Assembly: GCF_025947225.1 (NCBI RefSeq)
Contig: NZ_CP110005.1
Span: 930,001 to 994,000 of the forward strand
DNA: 64,000 nt
Direction: 5' to 3'
Source: Flavobacterium sp. N2270
GTDB taxonomy: Bacteria; Bacteroidota; Bacteroidia; Flavobacteriales; Flavobacteriaceae
Of this stretch, positions 18,475 to 27,850 are shown one piece after another. The notes below the pieces were generated by a model. The model did not search any database, was not told the origin of the DNA, and was given only the letters and a program-made list of their open reading frames with translations. Positions within the stretch are counted from its first letter, which is position 1, and the number at the start of each line of letters is the position of its first letter. A program made the position numbers and the translations under genes.

Positions 18475-18499
18475 AAAATCCCGAGTAAATCGGGATTTT
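18475..18499 (-). terminator. Terminator of the pyrH-frr operon
   Basis: A 10-bp perfect stem AAAATCCCGA / TCGGGATTTT has loop GTAAA. On the minus strand it is followed by TTTTTTAT and lies 8 bases after the frr stop. Confidence 0.88.
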
Positions 18500-18506
18500 A
18501 ATGTAA

Positions 18507-19070
18507 TTAAACTTTCATTATTTCCGCTTCTTTTACAGAAAGAACTTCGTCTATTTTTTTGATATAAGCGTCTGTTAGCTTTTGGATTTCTTCTTCAGCA
18601 GATTTACAAATGTCTTCAGAAGTTCCGTTTTTCTCTTCTTTTTTAATATCGTTATTGGCATCTTTACGAGCATTTCTAATGCCTATTTTTGCATCTTCAG
18701 CTTCAGCTTTAGCTTGTTTAGCTAAATCTTTCCTTCTTTCCTCAGTTAATGGTGGAATATTAATAATAATATTATCTCCATTATTCATTGGGTTTAAGCC
18801 TAAATTAGCAATCATAATTGCTTTTTCAATAGCTTGTAACATAGGTTTTTCCCAAGGCGTAACTGTTAATGTTCTTGCGTCTGCAGCATTAATATTTGCA
18901 ACTTGAGACAATGGAGTTTGAGAGCCATAATAGTCTACAAATACTCCACCTAACATTTGAGGAGAAGCTTTTCCTGCTCTAATGTTTAAAAATTCTTTTT
19001 CTAAATGAGCAATAGATCCATTCATTGATTCTTTTGCTTCGTCTATTATAAAATTAATTTCTTCAGTCAT
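18507..19070 (-). CDS. frr: Ribosome recycling factor
   Basis: A 187-residue RRF, which splits post-termination ribosomes together with EF-G. Recognisable blocks are LEKEFLNIRAGKASPQML, TVTPWEKPMLQAIEKAI, NIPPLTEERRKDL and the three-helix bundle to the C-terminus. Full length. It lies 80 bases downstream of pyrH, the common pyrH-frr order. The spacer (19071-19105) contains a near-duplication of TTTTTTAGATTTTT. Confidence 0.97.
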   Translation of the reverse strand: MTEEINFIIDEAKESMNGSIAHLEKEFLNIRAGKASPQMLGGVFVDYYGSQTPLSQVANINAADARTLTVTPWEKPMLQAIEKAIMIANLGLNPMNNGDNIIINIPPLTEERRKDLAKQAKAEAEDAKIGIRNARKDANNDIKKEEKNGTSEDICKSAEEEIQKLTDAYIKKIDEVLSVKEAEIMKV

Positions 19071-19150
19071 TTTTTTAGATTTTTGGATTTTTTAGATTTT
19101 TAGACAAGCCTATCCTGACATTCTAAAATTCTTTATATCTATTTTTCTAC

Positions 19151-19858
19151 TTATATTGTTACTGTTGTTCCTATTGTTTCTCCTTCACAAACTTTTAATA
19201 AGTTACCGTCTTTATTCATGTCAAAGACAATAATAGGTAATTTATTTTCTTGACTTAAAGTAAAAGCTGTTGTGTCCATTACATTTAATCCTTTGGCTAA
19301 AACGTCTTCAAATGAAATGAAGTCAAATTTTATAGCTGATTTATCTTTTTCAGGATCTGCATTATAAACACCATCTACTCTAGTTCCTTTTAAGATAACA
19401 TCTGCGCCAACTTCAACTCCTCTTAAAACAGCTGCAGTATCTGTTGTGAAATAAGGATTTCCTGTTCCTGCTCCAAAAATGACAATTCGTCCTTTTTCTA
19501 AATGACGAGTTGCTTTTCTTTTAATATAAGGTTCGGCAATTGCTTCAATTTTTAGTGCAGTTTGTAATCTTGTTTGCATTCCTGCTTCTTCAAGAGCACC
19601 TTGTAGTGCCATTCCGTTAATTACAGTTGCAAGCATTCCCATATAATCTCCTTGAACTCTGTCCATTCCATTACTTGCTCCAGCAACACCTCTAAAAATA
19701 TTCCCTCCTCCTATAACAATAGCAATTTCTATACCTTTGTCGTGAATTTGCTTTATTTCTTGCGCGTACTCAGCAAGTCTCATAGGATCAATTCCATATT
19801 GTCTATCGCCCATTAAAGCTTCACCACTCAGTTTAAGAAGAATTCTTTTGTATTTCAT
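19151..19858 (-). CDS. pyrH: UMP kinase
   Basis: A 235-residue bacterial UMP kinase (amino-acid-kinase fold) phosphorylating UMP to UDP. Motifs: KLSGEALMG at the N-terminus, GGGNIFRG (nucleotide binding), [13 protein letters not shown] and [13 protein letters not shown]. Full length. The first gene of the pyrH-frr unit, with a -7 box at 19881-19888. Confidence 0.97.
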   Translation of the reverse strand: MKYKRILLKLSGEALMGDRQYGIDPMRLAEYAQEIKQIHDKGIEIAIVIGGGNIFRGVAGASNGMDRVQGDYMGMLATVINGMALQGALEEAGMQTRLQTALKIEAIAEPYIKRKATRHLEKGRIVIFGAGTGNPYFTTDTAAVLRGVEVGADVILKGTRVDGVYNADPEKDKSAIKFDFISFEDVLAKGLNVMDTTAFTLSQENKLPIIVFDMNKDGNLLKVCEGETIGTTVTI

Positions 19859-19880
19859 TTGTTTTGTTATTTTTACAGTG

Positions 19881-19888
19881 CAAATATA
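19881..19888 (-). promoter_or_regulatory. -7 promoter element of pyrH-frr
   Basis: Minus-strand TATATTTG matches TAnnTTTG, 22 bases upstream of the pyrH ATG. Confidence 0.5.
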
Positions 19889-19923
19889 AATATATATCTA
19901 TTGCAAAAAAAATGTAGTTTAAA

Positions 19924-20703
19924 TTATACTTCTAAATCACTAAATGCATTTTTTGCTTCATCGTAACCAATTTTAAAAATAGCATCCATTTTTACTTTAT
20001 TTGTTTCAAAAGTACTAAATTTAGAAAGTTCTTTTGGTTCAATAACTAAATCGCATAAACTAAATTTTTGATAGTTTCCATGTGCAGAAAGTAAATCGAA
20101 AGCTCTAGTTGTTACTGCTTTAATTGAATTTAAATCTTTTTCTACAATATCTTGAATAGGACTTACATAAACTCCAATTACACTATCGCATCTTCCTTGA
20201 ATTAAATCGGTAGGAAAATGGTTTAAAATTCCACCATCACTATATAAATTTTTATTTATTTTATACGGCGATATTATTCCTGGAAATGCTGAAGATGCTA
20301 ATACAGCTTCTGATAATTTTGTGTCGGGTTTAAAAATTTTTAATTTTCCTTTTACCATATCAGTTGCGGTAATTATAATTGGAATTTCTAAATCGCCAAT
20401 TTTTGTTTCCCCAAAAATTTTATCAAAATAATCTTTAAATGATTCTGAGTCAACTATACCGGCTTTTTTTAAAGTAAAATGACTCCAATGAAAGAAGTAA
20501 ATGGATTTAAAAAAGGAAAGAATTTCATTTGGTGTTTTGCCAAATGCATATAAAGCTGCAATTATTGCACCTGCACTCGTGCCGCTAATTATTGAAGGTT
20601 TAATTTTTTCTTCTTCTAAAAATTTAATAACTCCAGCATGAGCAATTCCTTTTGAACCTCCTCCTGATAATACTAATCCAACATTTTTAGAATTTAAATC
20701 CAT
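19924..20703 (-). CDS. Patatin-like phospholipase family protein
   Basis: A 259-residue patatin-domain hydrolase. The oxyanion loop is GGGSKGIAHAG (14-24), the nucleophile Ser lies in GTSAGAI, and the catalytic Asp in SDGGILNHFP. The Ser-Asp dyad is complete. No signal peptide is seen, so it is probably an intracellular lipase or phospholipase (RssA/YchK-like size). It is transcribed away from the thioredoxin-like gene from overlapping divergent promoters. Confidence 0.9.
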   Translation of the reverse strand: MDLNSKNVGLVLSGGGSKGIAHAGVIKFLEEEKIKPSIISGTSAGAIIAALYAFGKTPNEILSFFKSIYFFHWSHFTLKKAGIVDSESFKDYFDKIFGETKIGDLEIPIIITATDMVKGKLKIFKPDTKLSEAVLASSAFPGIISPYKINKNLYSDGGILNHFPTDLIQGRCDSVIGVYVSPIQDIVEKDLNSIKAVTTRAFDLLSAHGNYQKFSLCDLVIEPKELSKFSTFETNKVKMDAIFKIGYDEAKNAFSDLEV

Positions 20704-20744
20704 GATAAATTTTGAGTTATGTAATAAAACTTACATTCTGTTTT

Positions 20745-20764
20745 CAAAATTAGAATTAATTTTG
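20745..20764. promoter_or_regulatory. Back-to-back divergent -7 elements
   Basis: Minus-strand TAATTTTG (20752 to 20745) serves the patatin gene, and plus-strand TAATTTTG (20757-20764) serves the thioredoxin-like gene. They are separated by only GAAT, so together they make a 20-bp interrupted palindrome. Both match TAnnTTTG. Confidence 0.5.
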
Positions 20765-20780
20765 TCAAGTAAATATAATT

Positions 20781-21389
20781 ATGATGAAAAATTTAATTGA
20801 AAAGGCTTTAGAAAACAGTTTTTCTTACATATCGTACAGAGAACATGTTTCAAAATTAATACAAGAAGGAAAATCTACAGGACACACACAATCAGAAGAT
20901 TTGTTGCATTATTCTGAATTAAATGAATCAAGATTAAAACGTCTTGATAAAACAATAAAAGTAGTTCCGGAAATTGAAAATCAATTAAGCAATTTATCTA
21001 AAAAGCACATTTGGTTGGTTATTGCAGAAGGTTGGTGTGGAGATGCTGCTCAAATTTTACCTATAATTAATAAAATGGCAGAAATTTCAAGTTTTATTGA
21101 TTTAAAAATTGTGCTAAGAGATGATAATGATGAGTTAATGAGTCAGTTTTTAACTAATGGAGGCAAAGCTATTCCTAAGTTAATAATTTTGGATGAAAAT
21201 AATAATGTGATTGCCGATTGGGGGCCGAGACCAGAACCTGCAAGAAGACTTATTGCCGATTATAAAGCTGCAAATGGAGTAGTAGATGAGCCAGTTAAAA
21301 TTGAATTGCAAAAATGGTATTTACACGATAAAGGCATTACAACTCAAAATGAAATAATGGCATTAATGACTAAAGAGGTTTTAGTCTAG
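20781..21389 (+). CDS. Thioredoxin-fold family protein
   Basis: A 202-residue cytoplasmic protein of the thioredoxin superfamily. The active-site region reads AEGWCGDAAQILP, so only the first Cys of CxxC is kept, and the cis-Pro is in GGKAIPKLIILDE. With a single Cys it may act in peroxide reduction, or as a monothiol disulfide handler, rather than as a classical reductase. N-terminal 60 residues are helical. It overlaps the 3' end of the convergent YiiX-like gene by 9 bases. Confidence 0.8.
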   Translation: MMKNLIEKALENSFSYISYREHVSKLIQEGKSTGHTQSEDLLHYSELNESRLKRLDKTIKVVPEIENQLSNLSKKHIWLVIAEGWCGDAAQILPIINKMAEISSFIDLKIVLRDDNDELMSQFLTNGGKAIPKLIILDENNNVIADWGPRPEPARRLIADYKAANGVVDEPVKIELQKWYLHDKGITTQNEIMALMTKEVLV

Positions 21390-21998
21390 AGTTCCAATAA
21401 TTTTTAATTTGTTTGAAGTAGAAATTCCTCCAGGGTTACAACCTAGTTTTCCTTCTGGAATTTCTATTTCTAATTTATCGTAATATTCTTGCCATACTTC
21501 AAAATACGTATCAGAATTTGGCGCTTTAAAAGTCATGGCTTGTAATTCGAAAAAAGGTTTTTTGTATGCGTCTAAGAAAGCATCATAAATTAATTCTGAA
21601 CAGTAATAACTCCCATTATTGTATAAATAAGCTTCATCATAAGGAACGCCCATTTGATTTAATGAAAACGTAATTGCTTCTGGAATATATTTTCTAAACT
21701 TTCTTTTCAATCTTCCTACAAACATGGTTTCCTTTGTGTAAGATTTGAATTTTTCCAATGGAGTTAGTTGAACAGCATTTCCGGCTGCTTCAATAATATA
21801 AATGGAATCGTTTTGAATGTAAACCAATCCAAGATGACTAAAGTCTTTTCCTTTATAGCCTTCCGTAACTTGATTAATCGCATCACATAATGGACCACAG
21901 TTCATAGACTGAAAAATAAGATCACCTGTTTTAAGTTTTACATTTTGAGCAAAACTAAGTTGTGATATTAGAATTAAAATAAAAGCACTAAATTTCAT
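21381..21998 (-). CDS. YiiX/YebB-like NlpC/P60-superfamily cysteine hydrolase
   Basis: A 205-residue exported protein (signal peptide 1-18, MKFSAFILILISQLSFAQ) of the permuted NlpC/P60 YiiX group. LKTGDLIFQ begins the domain, H55 is in DFSHLGLVY and C133 in SYYCSELIYDAF, giving a Cys-His pair. These enzymes cleave amide or ester bonds in envelope components; the substrate here is unknown. The start lies inside the end of truB (11-base overlap), so it is the last gene of the ftsX-uppP-truB operon. Confidence 0.85.
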   Translation of the reverse strand: MKFSAFILILISQLSFAQNVKLKTGDLIFQSMNCGPLCDAINQVTEGYKGKDFSHLGLVYIQNDSIYIIEAAGNAVQLTPLEKFKSYTKETMFVGRLKRKFRKYIPEAITFSLNQMGVPYDEAYLYNNGSYYCSELIYDAFLDAYKKPFFELQAMTFKAPNSDTYFEVWQEYYDKLEIEIPEGKLGCNPGGISTSNKLKIIGTLD

Positions 21999-22686
21999 TT
22001 AGCATATTCTTTTCAAAAACCTCGGGTGTAACTGAATTTTCAACAGAATAATCTCCAATTTTTGTTCTTCGTAAAGCGGTTAAATGTCCACCAGATTGAA
22101 GTGCTAAACCAAAATCATAAGCAATAGAACGAATGTAGGTTCCTTTACTGCATTTTATTCTGAAATCAATTTCAGGCAATGCAATTCGAGTAATTTCAAA
22201 TTCGTGAATAGTTGTTTTTCGAGCTTTAATTTCAACTTCTTCTCCAGCACGAGCATGTTCATATAAGCGTTTTCCGTCTTTTTTAATAGCTGAAAAAACA
22301 GGTGGTTTTTGATCAATTTCTCCTAAAAATTGCTTGATTGTTTCTTGAATTAAATCTTCGGTAATATGTTCTGTTGGAAAAGTTGCATCAACTTCTGTTT
22401 CTAAATCGTAAGATGGAGTTGTAGCTCCAACAGTAATGGTTCCTGTATATTCTTTGGCTTGCGCCTGAATTTCGGTAATTCTTTTGGTAAACTTTCCTGT
22501 ACAAATAATTAGTAAACCTGTTGCTAAAGGGTCTAAAGTTCCAGCATGACCAATTTTAAATTTTTTTGGCAAATCATAATGCCTTTTTAAAGCATACTTT
22601 AATTTATTAACAGCCTGAAATGATGACCATGTCAACGGTTTGTCAATTAATAAAACTTGTCCTTCTAAAAGAGATTCTTTAGTCAT
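21988..22686 (-). CDS. truB: tRNA pseudouridine(55) synthase
   Basis: A 232-residue TruB that makes pseudouridine 55 in the T-loop of tRNAs. Motif KIGHAGTLDPLATGLLI contains the catalytic D52; FSAIKKDGKRLYEHAR and KCSKGTYIRSIAYDFG are further conserved blocks. It lacks a C-terminal PUA domain, which is common for the shorter Bacteroidetes form. The start overlaps the uppP stop by 1 base. Confidence 0.96.
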   Translation of the reverse strand: MTKESLLEGQVLLIDKPLTWSSFQAVNKLKYALKRHYDLPKKFKIGHAGTLDPLATGLLIICTGKFTKRITEIQAQAKEYTGTITVGATTPSYDLETEVDATFPTEHITEDLIQETIKQFLGEIDQKPPVFSAIKKDGKRLYEHARAGEEVEIKARKTTIHEFEITRIALPEIDFRIKCSKGTYIRSIAYDFGLALQSGGHLTALRRTKIGDYSVENSVTPEVFEKNMLNEI

Positions 22687-23471
22687 TAAATGATAGTTAA
22701 TTTCTGCACAAAAAAGTGAATGAATAAAATTGCAATTCCGGCTATAATTCTATAATAACCAAACATTTTAAATCCGTGCTTTGTAAGGTAACCAATGAAT
22801 GATTTTATAGCAATTAAAGCAACAATAAATCCAACAACGTTTCCAATTATTAATAAATTGAATTGGTGGTCTGTTATTTCAAAACCTGCTTTATAATAAT
22901 CATATAATTTTTTTACAGTTGCGCCTAACATGGTAGGAATAGCTAAGAAAAAAGAAAATTCTGCTGCTGAAGTTCGAGATAATTTCTGGCTCATTCCTCC
23001 AACAATACTTGCACCACTTCTAGAAACGCCGGGAATCATTGCTAAACATTGGAAAAAACCAATTTTTAGAGCAGTTAAATATGATATTTCTGTATTTTCA
23101 GAATTTCCAAACCATTCGTCTACTTTTAAAAGTAAAACTCCACCAATAATAAGTGAAATAGCCACAACTATTGGACTTTCTAGTAAACTGTCAATAAAAT
23201 CATTTAATAAAAGACCAAAAACTACTGCAGGAATAAACGCTACAAATAATTTAAAGTAAAAATCCATACTTTGAAAAAAGCGCTTAAAATACAAAACCAC
23301 TACAGAAAGTATTGTTCCAAGTTGAATTACAATGGTAAAAAGTTTGGTAAAATCATCGCCTGCAATTCCAAAAAAAGAAGAGGCAATAATCATGTGTCCA
23401 GTTGAAGAGACTGGTAAAAACTCTGTAATCCCTTCAATAATGGCAAGAATAATGGCTTGAAATATATTCAT
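22686..23471 (-). CDS. uppP: Undecaprenyl-diphosphatase
   Basis: A 261-residue integral membrane BacA/UppP that dephosphorylates undecaprenyl diphosphate to recycle the peptidoglycan lipid carrier. The two catalytic blocks are complete: [16 protein letters not shown] (residues 13-28) and [13 protein letters not shown]. Seven or eight helices are predicted. It overlaps truB downstream and DUF3098 upstream by one base each, a tightly packed operon with ftsX. Confidence 0.96.
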   Translation of the reverse strand: MNIFQAIILAIIEGITEFLPVSSTGHMIIASSFFGIAGDDFTKLFTIVIQLGTILSVVVLYFKRFFQSMDFYFKLFVAFIPAVVFGLLLNDFIDSLLESPIVVAISLIIGGVLLLKVDEWFGNSENTEISYLTALKIGFFQCLAMIPGVSRSGASIVGGMSQKLSRTSAAEFSFFLAIPTMLGATVKKLYDYYKAGFEITDHQFNLLIIGNVVGFIVALIAIKSFIGYLTKHGFKMFGYYRIIAGIAILFIHFFVQKLTII

Positions 23472-23710
23472 TATTTGTTTTTCTCTTTCTTAAAAATCGA
23501 ATAAATCACAACTCCAAACCCTGCAAGAACAACAGTTGGAGCCAAACGAATACGTCTAAAATTAAAAATATCTTCATTAAAAACATTTGGATCATCACTT
23601 CCGCCGCCACTCATTAATATAAAGCCTAGAGCAATTATGCCAAGTCCAATTAAAAGAAATTTATAATTAACCTTATCAAATAAAAATTGAGGTTTGTTTT
23701 CGTTTTTCAT
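23471..23710 (-). CDS. DUF3098 small membrane protein
   Basis: A 79-residue protein with two membrane helices (about 18-33 and 55-72) joined by a polar loop ([19 protein letters not shown]). It matches the Bacteroidetes DUF3098 family as I know it, which regularly sits between ftsX and uppP. Function unknown; its position suggests a role in envelope biogenesis or division. Confidence 0.85.
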   Translation of the reverse strand: MKNENKPQFLFDKVNYKFLLIGLGIIALGFILMSGGGSDDPNVFNEDIFNFRRIRLAPTVVLAGFGVVIYSIFKKEKNK

Positions 23711-23767
23711 GTGTTTTATATTTTTTTTAGATTCAGTTTAACAAATAAATGAACCAACAAATAAACC

Positions 23768-24643
23768 TTAGTAAAGGTCGTCTGTTTTTAAATTTAAAAA
23801 GCGTTGTGTGGCAAAGAAAGTACTTATCCAAGTTATTACAATTCCTACAACTAATACACCAGTAATTACAATTCCAATAGAAACATAATCTTTAGCGATG
23901 CCAATATTGGGAAAAAGGCCATCAACATAATAAACCACACCTAAAATGGCAACAATAGCTAATCCAGAGCCTAAAAGACCAAGTTTAATACTTCTCCAAA
24001 TAAAAGGTTTTCTGATAAACGATTTAGTAGCGCCAACCATTTGCATCGTTTTAATAGTGAAACGGTGTGAATAAATAGAAAGTCTTAACGAGCTATTAAT
24101 TAATAACATTGCAATTACTGCAAAAAATCCACTGATTACTAAAATCCAAAAACTTATTTTTTTAATGTTATCGTTTACTAAATCTACTAATTGTTTGTCG
24201 TAAATGATTTCCGAAACCATTTCATTTTTCTTAATATCAGTTTCAATAATTTTTATACTATCAGCAACTACATAGTCACCTTTTAAATTAATGTCAAAAG
24301 AATTTTGTAACGGATTAAATCCTAAAAATTCCATAAAATCTTTACCTACAATATCAACATTTTTCTTTGCAGCACTGTCTTTATGTACAAAAGTATATTC
24401 TTTAATGAAACGAGAATTTTTTAATTCAGTATCAAAAGCAGCTAAAGCGCTATCTTTTGCTTCGTTTTTAAAGAAAACTGTCATAGGAATATTTTCCTTA
24501 AAATCATTCGTTATTTTTTTAGAATTAATTACAAATAACCCTAAAGTTCCTAAAAGAAACAAGACTAAGAAAATACTTAAAACTACAGAAAAATAAGAAG
24601 AAACAAGTCTTCTCTTGTTGTAATTTTCAAACGATGATGCCAT
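23768..24643 (-). CDS. ftsX: Cell-division ABC transporter permease FtsX
   Basis: A 291-residue FtsX: one N-terminal helix (about 18-40), a periplasmic domain (about 45-160), then three helices near 165-190, 215-240 and 255-285. GATKSFIRKPFIWRS is the typical cytoplasmic loop contacting FtsE. With FtsE (not in the window) it activates septal peptidoglycan hydrolases. The frame extends three codons upstream to a TTG; the ATG (MASSFENYNKRRL) is preferred. First gene of the operon through the YiiX-like protein. Confidence 0.92.
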   Translation of the reverse strand: MASSFENYNKRRLVSSYFSVVLSIFLVLFLLGTLGLFVINSKKITNDFKENIPMTVFFKNEAKDSALAAFDTELKNSRFIKEYTFVHKDSAAKKNVDIVGKDFMEFLGFNPLQNSFDINLKGDYVVADSIKIIETDIKKNEMVSEIIYDKQLVDLVNDNIKKISFWILVISGFFAVIAMLLINSSLRLSIYSHRFTIKTMQMVGATKSFIRKPFIWRSIKLGLLGSGLAIVAILGVVYYVDGLFPNIGIAKDYVSIGIVITGVLVVGIVITWISTFFATQRFLNLKTDDLY

Positions 24644-24734
24644 AGTGTACAATTAATTAAGCTGTAAAAATACTAAAGATATTTTGTTTACACAGAATAT
24701 AACAACAAAGTTTTAACTTTAGTATTATAAAATG

Positions 24735-24742
24735 TAAATTTG
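24735..24742 (+). promoter_or_regulatory. -7 promoter element of leuS
   Basis: TAAATTTG matches TAnnTTTG and leaves a leader of about 90 bases before the leuS ATG. Confidence 0.45.
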
Positions 24743-24786
24743 CAACTGATTTTTTTAACAAACGCACTTTGTAACTTAATTGATGA

Positions 24787-24808
24787 CTTGAGCTTGCGAA
24801 AGCATGAG
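24787..24808 (+). other. Tetraloop hairpin in the leuS leader
   Basis: CTTGAGCTT and AAGCATGAG pair around a GCGA (GNRA-type) tetraloop, with one A-A mismatch and two G-T pairs. It lies 26 bases upstream of the leuS start. There is no T-run, so it is not a terminator. Confidence 0.35.
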
Positions 24809-24833
24809 ACCTTAGGCAAAATAATATAGACGA

Positions 24834-27823
24834 ATGAAATACAATCCAAACGAAATCGAAGCCAATTGGCAACAATATTGGTCAAAAAACCAAACATTTG
24901 CTGCTGCTAATAAATCAGAAAAACCTAAATACTATGTACTTGATATGTTCCCTTATCCTTCTGGAGCAGGTTTGCATGTGGGTCACCCACTAGGTTATAT
25001 TGCTTCTGACATTGTAGCTCGATACAAACGTCACAAAGGATTTAATGTATTGCATCCACAAGGGTATGATTCATTTGGCTTGCCTGCTGAACAATATGCC
25101 ATTCAAACAGGGCAACATCCAGATAAAACTACCAAAGAAAATATTGCTCGCTATAGAGAACAATTAGATAAAATCGGATTTTCATTTGATTGGAGCAGAG
25201 AAGTTCGAACTTCAAATGCTGATTATTACAAGCATACACAATGGATTTTCATTCAATTATTCGAATCTTGGTACAATAACAATTCAGATAAAGCAGAAAG
25301 CATTTGCACTTTAATTCAAGAATTTGAAAAGAATGGGAATGCCAATGTAAATGCAGTTTGTGATGATAATATCGTTACTTTTTCAGCTGATGAATGGAAG
25401 ACTTTTTCAACTGAAGAACAACAAAAAATATTATTACAATATAGATTAACCTATTTAGCAGAAACTGAAGTAAACTGGTGTCCAGGATTAGGAACCGTTT
25501 TAGCCAATGATGAAATCGTAAACGGAGTTTCAGAACGTGGTGGTCATCCTGTGATTCGTAAAAAAATGACACAATGGTCGATGCGAATTTCAGCTTACGC
25601 AGAACGTTTGTTACAAGGTTTAAATGAAATCGATTGGACAGAATCGCTAAAAGAATCGCAACGTAATTGGATTGGAAAATCAGTTGGAGCAATGGTTTCT
25701 TTTAATGTCATCCCGAGCGCAGTCGAGGGAAGTTCTCATCAAATCGATGTTTTCACAACTCGACCTGATACCATTTTCGGAGTAACATTTATGACTTTAG
25801 CACCAGAGCACGATTTGGTAGCTAAAATCACAACACCAGAACAAAAAGAAGCCGTTGAAGCTTATGTTCATGCAACTGCAAAACGTTCGGAAAGAGAAAG
25901 AATGGCCGATGTTAAAACCATTTCTGGAGTTTTTACTGGTGCTTATGCCGAACATCCTTTTACCAAAGAACCAGTTCCAGTTTGGATTGGCGATTACGTT
26001 TTAGCAGGTTACGGAACAGGTGCTGTTATGGCAGTTCCTTGTGGTGATGAACGTGATTATGCTTTCGCGAATTTCTTCAAAGGAACGAACGGAATGCCTG
26101 AAATTAAAAACATTTTCGACCAAGATATTTCGGAAGAGGCATTTGGAGCAAAAGAAGGTTTTAAATTAGTAGAATCTGATTTCTTAAACGGTTTAGGTTA
26201 TAAAGAAGGAACAAAAAAAGCGATTGAAGCTTTAGAAAACATAAAACAAGGTAACGGAAAAACAAATTACCGTTTGCGTGATGCTGTTTTTTCAAGACAA
26301 AGATATTGGGGTGAACCTTTTCCTGTGTATTATGTGAACGGTTTACCACAAATGATTGACAAAAAATATTTACCAATTGCTTTGCCAGAAGTTGAAAAGT
26401 ATTTGCCAACAGAAGATGGATTGCCACCTTTAGGGAACGCAACAGTTTGGGCTTGGAATACAGAAACCAATGAAGTTGTTAGCAATGATTTGATTGATAA
26501 CAAAACTATTCATCCTCTAGAATTAAATACGATGCCTGGTTGGGCTGGTTCTTCTTGGTATTGGATGCGTTATATGGATGCGCACAATGAAGAAGATTTT
26601 GCATCGGCAGCAGCATTAGACTATTGGCAAAATGTAGATTTATATATTGGTGGAAGCGAACACGCAACCGGACATTTATTGTATGCTCGTTTTTGGAACA
26701 AATTCTTAAAAGATAGAGGTTTTGCACCCACAGAAGAACCTTTTAAAAAGTTGATTAACCAAGGAATGATTTTGGGGATGAGTGCTTTTGTTTATAGATA
26801 CGAGTATGGATTTGGGATGGGAGATGAGAATCAAAAAGAAAAGTCGTTTTTGTTTCTAAAAACTTAATTGAAAAGGGTATTAAGGAAGGTTTAATGTTTG
26901 ACGAACTAAATGATCAAGCTAATGAAACTCATTCAAAACTTCTTTCTTTTCATAAAGATTTAGGAAGTTCACCTTTAAAATGGAAATATTTTACCCCAAT
27001 TCATGTAGACTTAGCTGTAATTAATGATGTGACTAATGAGTTAGATGTAGAAAAATTCAAAAAACATCCTTTATATGTTGATTATAAAGATGCGGAATTC
27101 ATTTTAGAAGATGGAAAATACATCGTTGGTCGTGAAGTAGAAAAAATGTCTAAATCAAAATACAACGTAGTCAATCCAGATGAAATTTGTAATGAATATG
27201 GAGCTGATACTTTACGTTTGTATGAAATGTTTTTAGGACCATTAGAACAAGCAAAACCATGGAATACTGCTGGTATTACAGGGGTTTTCGGTTTCTTAAA
27301 AAAATTATGGAGATTGTATTTTGATGATAATGGTTCAATTGTTACGAATGACGAACCAACGGCTGAAATGTACAAATCGTTACACAAAACCATCAAGAAA
27401 GTTACAGAAGATATCGAGAATTTTTCATTCAACACTTCGGTTTCTCAATTCATGATTTGTGTAAATGAGTTATCGCAATTAAAATGTCGTCATAGAGCTA
27501 TTTTAGAACCATTAGCTATTGTAATGTCGCCTTATGCACCACATATTGCTGAAGAATTATGGAAACAATTAGGTCACGAAGGCTCAATTGCAACGGTTGA
27601 TTTTCCAATTTTTGAAGAAAAATATTTAGTTGAAAGTGAAAAAGAATATCCAGTTTCTTTTAACGGAAAAATGCGTTTTACAATGAAATTGCCTTTAGAT
27701 TTAACCAAAGAACAAATCGAAGAAATTGTAATGGCTGACGAAAGAACACAAGCACAATTACAGGGCAGAACACCAAATAAAGTAATTATTGTGCCAGGTA
27801 AGATTATTAACTTGGTAGGATAA
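24834..27823 (+). CDS. leuS: Leucyl-tRNA synthetase, interrupted by a frameshift
   Basis: Class I synthetase charging tRNA-Leu. The first frame (24834-26867) holds the HIGH motif (LHVGHPLGY), a Bacteroidetes-type insert, the CP1 editing domain (VFTTRPDTIFGVTF) and the catalytic core down to NQGMILGMSAFVYR, then runs into a stop. The rest of the protein continues in the -1 frame, open from 26828 to 27823, with VSKNLIEKG, the KMSKS signature (VEKMSKSKYN) and the anticodon domain. Restoring one base near 26833-26851 gives one 996-residue protein. Both halves look fully conserved, so this is either a sequencing error or a very recent lesion. Residues 292-302 come from a dispersed repeat (separate entry). 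Confidence 0.93.
25707..25738 (+). repeat. Dispersed flavobacterial repeat inserted in frame in leuS
   Basis: GTCATCCCGAGCGCAGTCGA and the following GGGAAGTTCTCA are far more GC-rich than their surroundings. I recognise the core as a dispersed intergenic repeat of Flavobacteriaceae. It begins on a codon boundary and is translated VIPSAVEGSSH, directly before the conserved strand IDVFTTRPDT. Confidence 0.7.
26828..26851 (+). other. Frameshift zone in leuS
   Basis: The -1 frame is closed by TGA at 26825-26827 and opens at 26828, and similarity to LeuRS resumes by about 26850 (FVSKN). The shift must lie here. The likeliest places are the A5 tract 26833-26837 and the T5 tract 26847-26851, each short by one base. 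No canonical slippery heptamer is in the needed frame. Confidence 0.75.
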
Positions 27824-27850
27824 AGCCTTTTTATCGAAATAACATCACTA

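Noticed and set aside
19071..19105. CRISPR-like or tandem repeat before frr
   Set aside because: TTTTTTAGATTTTT occurs twice, but it is low-complexity T-rich sequence without spacers or a regular period.
24769..24780. Shared ACTTTGTAAC-like strings upstream of leuS, Mrp and the ferredoxin reductase gene
   Set aside because: The matches are short, AT-rich and differently placed relative to the starts, so no common site can be claimed.
24657..24897. Minus-strand open frames over the ftsX-leuS spacer
   Set aside because: They run across the leuS promoter and start with no homology, no proper codon pattern and no promoter of their own.
25375..26727. Antisense open frames inside leuS
   Set aside because: They are Leu/Gln/Asn-rich shadows typical of the strand opposite an AT-rich conserved gene.
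26832..26855. Programmed -1 ribosomal frameshifting in leuS
   Set aside because: The required direction is -1, but no X-XXY-YYZ heptamer is in the zero frame (CAA AAA GAA AAG TCG TTT TTG) and no strong downstream stem or internal Shine-Dalgarno sequence is visible. Kept only as an alternative.
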